Source of the DNA: JBCBDX01 sp038529265
GTDB lineage: Bacteria; Pseudomonadota; Alphaproteobacteria; Rhizobiales; Rhizobiaceae
Reading direction: 5' to 3'
Length of the DNA: 64,000 bases
Assembly (NCBI GenBank): GCA_038529265.1
Contig: JBCBDX010000003.1
Span: 186,001 to 250,000 of the forward strand
The notes below the pieces were generated by a model. The model ran no database searches and was not told where the DNA came from. It saw only the letters and a program-made list of their open reading frames with translations. The position numbers and the translations under genes were made by a program. Positions 59,184-64,000 of this stretch are shown here, in pieces; position 1 is the stretch's first letter; the number at the start of each line of letters is the position of its first letter.

Positions 59184-59723
59184 ATGATTTTGCGTGAAGA
59201 ACTGGAAGCGGCGATCCGCACTATTCCGGATTATCCCAAGCCAGGCATCATGTTTCGTGACATCACTACGATGCTCGGTAATGCAAGAGCATTCCGCCGT
59301 GCGGTGGACGAACTGGTCCATCCCTATGCTGGCACAAAGATCGATCAGGTCGCCGGTGTTGAAGCGCGCGGCTTTATTCTCGGCGGTGCTATGTCGCATC
59401 AATTGTCGGCGGGTTTTGTTCCCATTCGTAAAAAGGGCAAACTCCCCCATGACACGGTTCGTATCGCCTATAGCCTCGAGTATGGCGTCGATGAGATGGA
59501 GATGCACAAGGATGCCGTCAAACAGGGTGAGAAGGTTATTCTCGTTGACGATCTGATCGCCACCGGCGGCACAGCTGAAGGGGCGGTCAAATTGCTACAG
59601 CAAATTGGCGCAGACGTTGTGGCCGCGTGTTTTGTGATCGATCTGCCTGATCTGGGCGGCCGTAAAAAGATCGAAGAGCTGGGCGTTCCGGTGCGCACGC
59701 TGATCGAGTTCGAAGGCGATTAA
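59184..59723 (+). CDS. apt: Adenine phosphoribosyltransferase
   Basis: A 179-residue enzyme beginning MILREELEAAIRTIPDYPKP. The PRPP-binding motif is VILVDDLIATGGTAEGAV, the adenine-site block VAGVEARGFILGGAMSHQLS and the hood YSLEYGVDEMEMHKDAV. It converts adenine and PRPP to AMP in purine salvage. ATG at 59184 has AAGGA 8 bases upstream; 59175 is an alternative in-frame ATG. Its stop abuts the stop of the convergent pseudogene. Confidence 0.94.
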   Translation: MILREELEAAIRTIPDYPKPGIMFRDITTMLGNARAFRRAVDELVHPYAGTKIDQVAGVEARGFILGGAMSHQLSAGFVPIRKKGKLPHDTVRIAYSLEYGVDEMEMHKDAVKQGEKVILVDDLIATGGTAEGAVKLLQQIGADVVAACFVIDLPDLGGRKKIEELGVPVRTLIEFEGD

Positions 59724-60380
59724 TCAGCCGCCAAGAACTAAAATGAAGTAGGCTGGTACTGCAACGTAGGCGACAATCAATGAGCCTGTGAGCAGCCTAA
59801 TCCAAACCGCCTTGAAGCGCCTGAACAGGATCACGGCCAGCGCGATACCCAATATGCCTTCTAGCGGCGCGAAGAAATTGCCGTAATGTGCGCTGTCCCA
59901 ATAGCTGACCGGGGAGAAGAACCGCCACCCTGTCAGTGGCCAAAAGTGCGGATGGGCATCATCGGCGTGCACCGGGAAATCAAGCGCCACATGGGTTAGT
60001 GCCGCTAATCCAAATAAAATGACTAAATTGGTGTATTCCGGGTCAATGAACCGGCCCAGGCCGGCCGGCACGGTGCCTCTATTTGGCCCAGCTAATTCGG
60101 TCGATGCAGAGCGCACCATTGCAATCCCAAGTATAGTGATCATAGCGTATAGCGGTGCTGAATTTCCGATAGCGGTGTAGGTGAGCATAGGCTCGGAAAA
60201 ATAAACCACATTCCATAAATCCCGCTCGGGGATGCCTGCGATCTTTGATCAGATAAAAAGCGCATAGATCGCAAAATCAGGCGCGAATGCACCCAGTAGT
60301 ACCGCCGCATTATGTTTTGCTGGCCGTTTGGGCGAGCAAAGCAAAGTTGCCGCCACCAGAAAATGCGTTTGTGTCATCAT
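59724..60380 (-). pseudogene. Membrane metal-dependent-hydrolase-like gene broken by one in-frame TGA
   Basis: From ATG at 60380 (or 60377) the frame reads MMTQTHFLVAATLLCSPKRP..., and a TGA at 60249-60251 interrupts it after GAFAPDFAIYALFI. The same frame continues SKIAGIPERDL and through to 59724 without further disruption, with membrane helices and the acid/histidine motif LTHVALDFPVHADDAHPHFW, then SYWDSAHYGNFFAP, seen in YdjM-like membrane hydrolases. The interrupted position is expected to be tryptophan (TGG to TGA). Both parts together give about 217 residues, a normal length. A real nonsense mutation, a sequencing error or readthrough are all possible; the downstream ORF from 60209 alone would lack the first helix. 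Confidence 0.75.
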
Positions 60381-60433
60381 GGTGTAATGTTCTCTGCAAA
60401 GCTGTGCCGTGTCGAGGGCTAACGGGGCTGATC

Positions 60434-61288
60434 ATGGTTTTAGAGGTAAAAGCAAAGAGCTGGGAGCATTTGCTTGCCGAGCTTTTTGCAAATGACTGGC
60501 GTGAAGATATCGGACGGCATCGTTCAAGATATGCCTTCCGTGGTATGACAAAAGACTGGCCAACTATGCCTACGTCTTTGATGCGGCTTGGTGGTAATTT
60601 CGCAGAATTGGAAAAACACTTGCTGCGAAACTTCCGCAAGTACGCGCATCGCGACGTGGTGGAGCGTGAGACTTTTTGGCATTGGCTTACAGTTGGGCAG
60701 CATCATGGCTTGCCAACGCGTTTGCTCGATTGGACGTACTCGCCGTTCGTCGCGCTGCATTTTGCTACGTCCGATGTTGCTCGCATGGGTGATGATGCAG
60801 TCGTTTGGGCTATCGACATTGATGATGCTCACAACAAGTTGCCAAAGCCTCTGAAGGCCAGTCTTGATGCTGAAGGCGCATCTGTTTTTACAACAGAGCT
60901 ACTCGATGTTTTTGCGCTGCCCGATGCATCGGTGTCCGTTATGGGTTTCAGCGCAAGCGTCTCTGAATTCAGAAAGCTGGAAATCAAGTCGTTGGAAGAC
61001 TTGGACAGGTTTTCAAAGAAACCATTTTGTTTGTTTTTGGAGCCACCGTCCCTGGATGATAGGGTTGTCAATCAGTTTGCACTTTTCTCGATTATTAACG
61101 ATCCTCAGATCTCGATGGACCAGTGGATTCTGAAGTCTGGTGTTTCCTGCAAGAAGATCATCATACCTAAAGAACTGAAGTGGCTCGTGCGTGATAGGCT
61201 GGATCAGTCCAACATATCCGAGAGAACACTGTTTCCCGGTCTCGCTGGTTTGTCTGATTGGCTTAAACGGCACTACAGCCCGATATAG
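60434..61288 (+). CDS. FRG domain-containing protein
   Basis: A 284-residue soluble protein. The FRG domain signature RYAFRGMTKDWPTMPTSLMR is followed by GQHHGLPTRLLDWTYSPFVA and LHFATSD, the conserved core of the family. The C-terminal half (FLEPPSLDDRVVNQFALFSI) is also typical. FRG proteins are poorly characterised; many occur as single mobile genes and near anti-phage loci, but no partner is present here. ATG at 60434 with GGGG upstream; an open frame from 60287 overlaps the broken gene and is not coding. Confidence 0.85.
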   Translation: MVLEVKAKSWEHLLAELFANDWREDIGRHRSRYAFRGMTKDWPTMPTSLMRLGGNFAELEKHLLRNFRKYAHRDVVERETFWHWLTVGQHHGLPTRLLDWTYSPFVALHFATSDVARMGDDAVVWAIDIDDAHNKLPKPLKASLDAEGASVFTTELLDVFALPDASVSVMGFSASVSEFRKLEIKSLEDLDRFSKKPFCLFLEPPSLDDRVVNQFALFSIINDPQISMDQWILKSGVSCKKIIIPKELKWLVRDRLDQSNISERTLFPGLAGLSDWLKRHYSPI

Positions 61289-61310
61289 CAGGTTTGCCGA
61301 TCGTGCGTTA

Positions 61311-63179
61311 TCACCCACTTACTGCTTCGAGCATGTCCTGAAGTTGAGTGGCTGGAGATTGCGATGTGAAAGCGTTGGCGTTTCCGACAACAACGCCATG
61401 TGGTGCTGCTTTGGCGGCCTTTTTGATCTGACTTATCGAGTACCCGAAGCGATCAAGGCTTGTAATGCGCTCACCGACTTTCAACTGCGCGATGCCGACT
61501 GAGCAAGATAGCAATCCATAAGTGTTCTGTCGGCCGCTCCTGTCAACGCTCCTCGTATATCCCAGCTTTTGGTCTTCGGCGCTGTAAAAGCCGATGGTAG
61601 CTGAACTGAACTCCGACCGAATGGTATTGGCTTCGCGTATGGCCCGGTCTGTGTCTATGCCGTGCAAGCCGACAAAAAAATCGTCACCCCCCACATGGCC
61701 AAGAAACGCTCCATACTGCCCCAGCTTCTTTCTTAATATGTCTCCGAAGAGTTGGATCACGCGATCTCCTGCACTGAAGCCATAGGCATCGTTAAACGGC
61801 TTGAAGGCATCGAAGTCGAAGTAGAAGAAGTAACGCTCTGCTTCTGACCTTTGTCCGAATTCCTGAATATGTGCGTCGATCAGGCGATTTCCCGGCAAGC
61901 GGGTTAACGGGTTTTGGTCTTCGGCTTGTTTGATGCGGTCATCATTGGCCGCCTTCAAAAGTGTCTGCGTGGTAATCACGCCGATGTATTTGCCATCCTT
62001 AGTGATGATGATGCATTCGGCATCGCTGACGGCACCTGTGGGAACCAGATCACTAAGCAGTGTCCTATGGTCAGCGACTGGGACTTTTTCAACCATCGCC
62101 TCCACAACGTTTTGAATGCCATTGTTGCGCAGCAGCATGTGGCCATAAGGATTGTAGAGATATTTACGAAAGCTTTCTTCGCGGATGACGCCAACAGGCT
62201 CACATTGTCCGTTTAAGACGGGCAGAACACGAAGACCCGTGTTGCTTTTGAAGTGCTCTATGATGCCGTCAGCGCCGTCCCCGATTTCTGTATAGGGGAG
62301 CAGATCGAGTGCGCTTGCAGCTTCTGCGGCTTTACGTGCTTGCTTATCGTTTGCCAGTTGCTGGAACCGCCCCGCAATTTCTGCGCTGCTTTCCGTCACG
62401 TCGATTTGAGGTCTGCCCACAAAGTAACCTTGAGCGAAGTCGGCATTTAGGGTTTGGCAGGCGCGCAGCTCTGCTTGGCTTTCGATGCCTTCGGTGATGA
62501 CACGCATGCCCAGCCGGTGAGCCAATTGAACGATACTGGTGACCAATTGATGTTTTCGTGCGTCCTGATCAATGCCCTCAATGAAAAAGCGATCAACCTT
62601 GATAAGATCCGGTTCAAGCTCGTGCATGAACTTCAACTGTCCATGGCCTTTTCCGAAATCATCGATTGCGAAACGAACACACTTTGACTTTGCGTAGGTT
62701 CGCACATCCACTGCGCTTTCGAGCATGGACACGTTGGTTTCGCCTGATAGTTCCAGGCACAGCTTTTCCGGTTGAACACCGGAGCCCTTGGCGATGACCA
62801 GAAGCCGGTCTATGACCGTCCGTCCCTGATCTGAAAGCGTGCGTCCATCGACATTCAGGAAAATGTGTCGGTGCTCGGAACCATCCACGTCTGCGAGCTT
62901 TACGCACGCTTTTTGCCAAAGACACAGTTCCAACTCCAACATGCATCCAAGTTCAGCGGCGAGATCATGCAGTTCTTTAGGGTTGTCGATCCCGAATTCT
63001 GCGGTGTTGCGAACAAGCGCTTCGTAAGCTTCGGTTGTACCTGAAGTGAGGTCGGCAATCGGTTGCAGCGCGACTTCGAGCTTGTCGTGCGCGCGTTGTA
63101 GGAACGAATGCGGGTTCATCGACTGGCATAGATCGCCCTGCTGCATTTTGGCCCCAAGTGTATTGCGCGAAGGCTGCAT
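61311..63179 (-). CDS. EAL-CBS-GGDEF cyclic-di-GMP protein
   Basis: About 622 residues. The N-terminal EAL domain (about 30-270) keeps YEALVR, CLELSGE, FAIDDFGKGHG, LIKVDRFFIEGI and TEGIESQAEL, so catalysis is plausible. A middle CBS-pair-like segment (about 285-410) has LRVLPVLNGQCEPVGVIREE and YIGVITTQTLL. The C-terminal GGDEF domain (about 420-590) has NPLTRLPGNRLID and the variant GGDDF in LGHVGGDDFFVG, a form still found in active cyclases. No inhibitory RxxD site is obvious. The true start may be 63146, which follows GGGG. No signal peptide or membrane segment. Confidence 0.87.
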   Translation of the reverse strand: MQPSRNTLGAKMQQGDLCQSMNPHSFLQRAHDKLEVALQPIADLTSGTTEAYEALVRNTAEFGIDNPKELHDLAAELGCMLELELCLWQKACVKLADVDGSEHRHIFLNVDGRTLSDQGRTVIDRLLVIAKGSGVQPEKLCLELSGETNVSMLESAVDVRTYAKSKCVRFAIDDFGKGHGQLKFMHELEPDLIKVDRFFIEGIDQDARKHQLVTSIVQLAHRLGMRVITEGIESQAELRACQTLNADFAQGYFVGRPQIDVTESSAEIAGRFQQLANDKQARKAAEAASALDLLPYTEIGDGADGIIEHFKSNTGLRVLPVLNGQCEPVGVIREESFRKYLYNPYGHMLLRNNGIQNVVEAMVEKVPVADHRTLLSDLVPTGAVSDAECIIITKDGKYIGVITTQTLLKAANDDRIKQAEDQNPLTRLPGNRLIDAHIQEFGQRSEAERYFFYFDFDAFKPFNDAYGFSAGDRVIQLFGDILRKKLGQYGAFLGHVGGDDFFVGLHGIDTDRAIREANTIRSEFSSATIGFYSAEDQKLGYTRSVDRSGRQNTYGLLSCSVGIAQLKVGERITSLDRFGYSISQIKKAAKAAPHGVVVGNANAFTSQSPATQLQDMLEAVSG

Positions 63180-63311
63180 GGTTTGCAGCCTAAGGTTGAA
63201 AATACACTTTCATATCGGGCTTAATTGATTAATTTCGTGTTACGGATTGGCGCCTTTTGAGAAATATTTCGGATTTCTCATGCGTTTCAAATGATAAAGG
63301 TCATCAAGGCG

Positions 63312-64000
63312 TTAAACGTTAAACTTGAATAGCATTATATCGCCGTCCAGGACGATATATTCCTTGCCTTCATCGCGCGCTTTTCCCGCTTCCTTTGCCG
63401 GTGTCTCACCACCTAACTCGACATAATCATCATAGGCAATCGTTTGGGCTCTAATGAAGCCTTTTTCAAAGTCGGTATGGATTTGGCCAGCCGCTTGTGG
63501 TGCCTTTGATCCTTTTTTAACGGTCCATGCGCGTGCTTCTTTTGGGCCAGCGGTGAAAAATGTGATGAGATCAAGGAGTGCGTACCCCTCTCGGATCAGG
63601 CGATCAAGACCCGGCTCTTCCAAACCCAATGTGTCGAGAAACTCTCGTGCGTCTTCACCCTCCAGTTGCGCAATTTCTGCTTCAATAGCGGCAGATATAA
63701 CGACCGTTCGGGCACCTTGCTGGGCGGCCATTTGCGCCACTGCCTCCGATTTCTCGTTGCCGGTCGCCGCCTCGTCTTCTGCTACGTTGCAAACGTAGAG
63801 AACCGGCTTTGAGGTTAGCAAGTTAAGTGACCGTAGGATGCGGTGGTCTTCTTCCGCTATACCATCAAGCATTAAGCGAACCGGTTTGTCGTCGTTCAGC
63901 AGTGAGAGCGCTTCTTCCATGACAGGCAGGATTGTCAGGCTTTCCTTGTCTTTCCCCGTCGCTTTTTTACGTGTCTGTACAATCCGGCGTTCAAGGCTTT
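63312..64000 (-). CDS. ychF: Redox-regulated ATPase YchF (5' end beyond window)
   Basis: The frame is open to the right edge. Visible are the coiled-coil region, the VLYVCNVAEDEA segment of the Obg-like ATPase core, LGLEEPGLDRLIREGYALLD, and the C-terminal TGS-like domain with GPKEARAWTVKKGSKAPQAA, IHTDFEKGFIRAQTIAYDDY and the ending YIVLDGDIMLFKFNV, all diagnostic of YchF/OLA1. It is an ATP-preferring member of the GTPase superfamily linked to translation and oxidative-stress control. About 229 of 360-370 residues are present. Confidence 0.95.
   Translation of the reverse strand, partial: SLERRIVQTRKKATGKDKESLTILPVMEEALSLLNDDKPVRLMLDGIAEEDHRILRSLNLLTSKPVLYVCNVAEDEAATGNEKSEAVAQMAAQQGARTVVISAAIEAEIAQLEGEDAREFLDTLGLEEPGLDRLIREGYALLDLITFFTAGPKEARAWTVKKGSKAPQAAGQIHTDFEKGFIRAQTIAYDDYVELGGETPAKEAGKARDEGKEYIVLDGDIMLFKFNV

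Noticed and set aside
60246..60254. Selenocysteine or recoded TGA in the membrane gene
   Set aside because: No SECIS-like hairpin was evident next to the codon, the expected residue is tryptophan, and TGA is used as a normal stop elsewhere in the window.
1..64000. CRISPR arrays, insertion sequences, prophage, rRNA
   Set aside because: No spaced direct repeats, transposase motifs, phage genes or rRNA-like blocks were seen.

Overview
The window looks like a chromosomal segment of an alphaproteobacterium of the order Hyphomicrobiales (Rhizobiales). The reasons are a compact sciP-fliJ-ctrA-chpT-eipA cell-cycle locus, a fused trpE(G) anthranilate synthase behind a trpL attenuator, a long-form leuA behind a leucine-rich leader, a petABC operon, and several conserved families typical of this order. 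The genus cannot be fixed from sequence alone. Gene density is high. I saw no rRNA, tRNA, CRISPR array, prophage or insertion sequence.

Layout. 0-6.4 kb: mnmA (cut by the window edge), the cell-cycle regulators SciP, CtrA and ChpT with a degenerate receiver-domain protein between ctrA and chpT, a fliJ gene, the envelope protein EipA and a membrane-anchored coiled-coil protein. 6.4-12.6 kb: an overlapping RNA methyltransferase / PEP-mutase-like / HugZ-like operon, tdk, three small exported proteins (one cysteine-repeat, one EF-hand), a DUF1194 protein and an outer-membrane barrel. 12.8-26.4 kb: a candidate envelope-stress module. It holds a three-gene translationally coupled operon (coiled coil, membrane protein, unknown), YiaA-like and PspA genes divergent from a TetR regulator across three phased operators, a large AAA+ ATPase, DUF6638 and DUF2333 proteins, with a glycosyltransferase and a multicopper oxidase interspersed.

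26.5-32.8 kb: fhs, a probable suhB/mmgR-type small RNA, trpL-attenuator-trpE(G), and leuL-leuA. 32.8-39 kb: cell-wall L,D-transpeptidase, metallophosphoesterase, Nudix, glutathionyl-hydroquinone reductase and acetyltransferase genes. 39-48.4 kb: a MoxR/DUF58/BatA-DUF4159 operon divergent from DUF1285-Nudix-cca. 48.4-52 kb: MOSC, hemF, small genes, and soxR divergent from a VOC protein through a clear SoxR box. 52-59.7 kb: two ABC half-transporters preceded by a short leader ORF, then petABC and apt. 59.7-64 kb: a membrane-protein gene broken by one in-frame TGA, an FRG-domain protein, an EAL-CBS-GGDEF protein and ychF (cut by the edge).

The best candidates for new biology are the PspA/TetR/AAA+/DUF6638/DUF2333 neighbourhood with its three regularly spaced operators, the short ORF ahead of the ABC pair, and the leader peptides and small RNA around the amino-acid genes.
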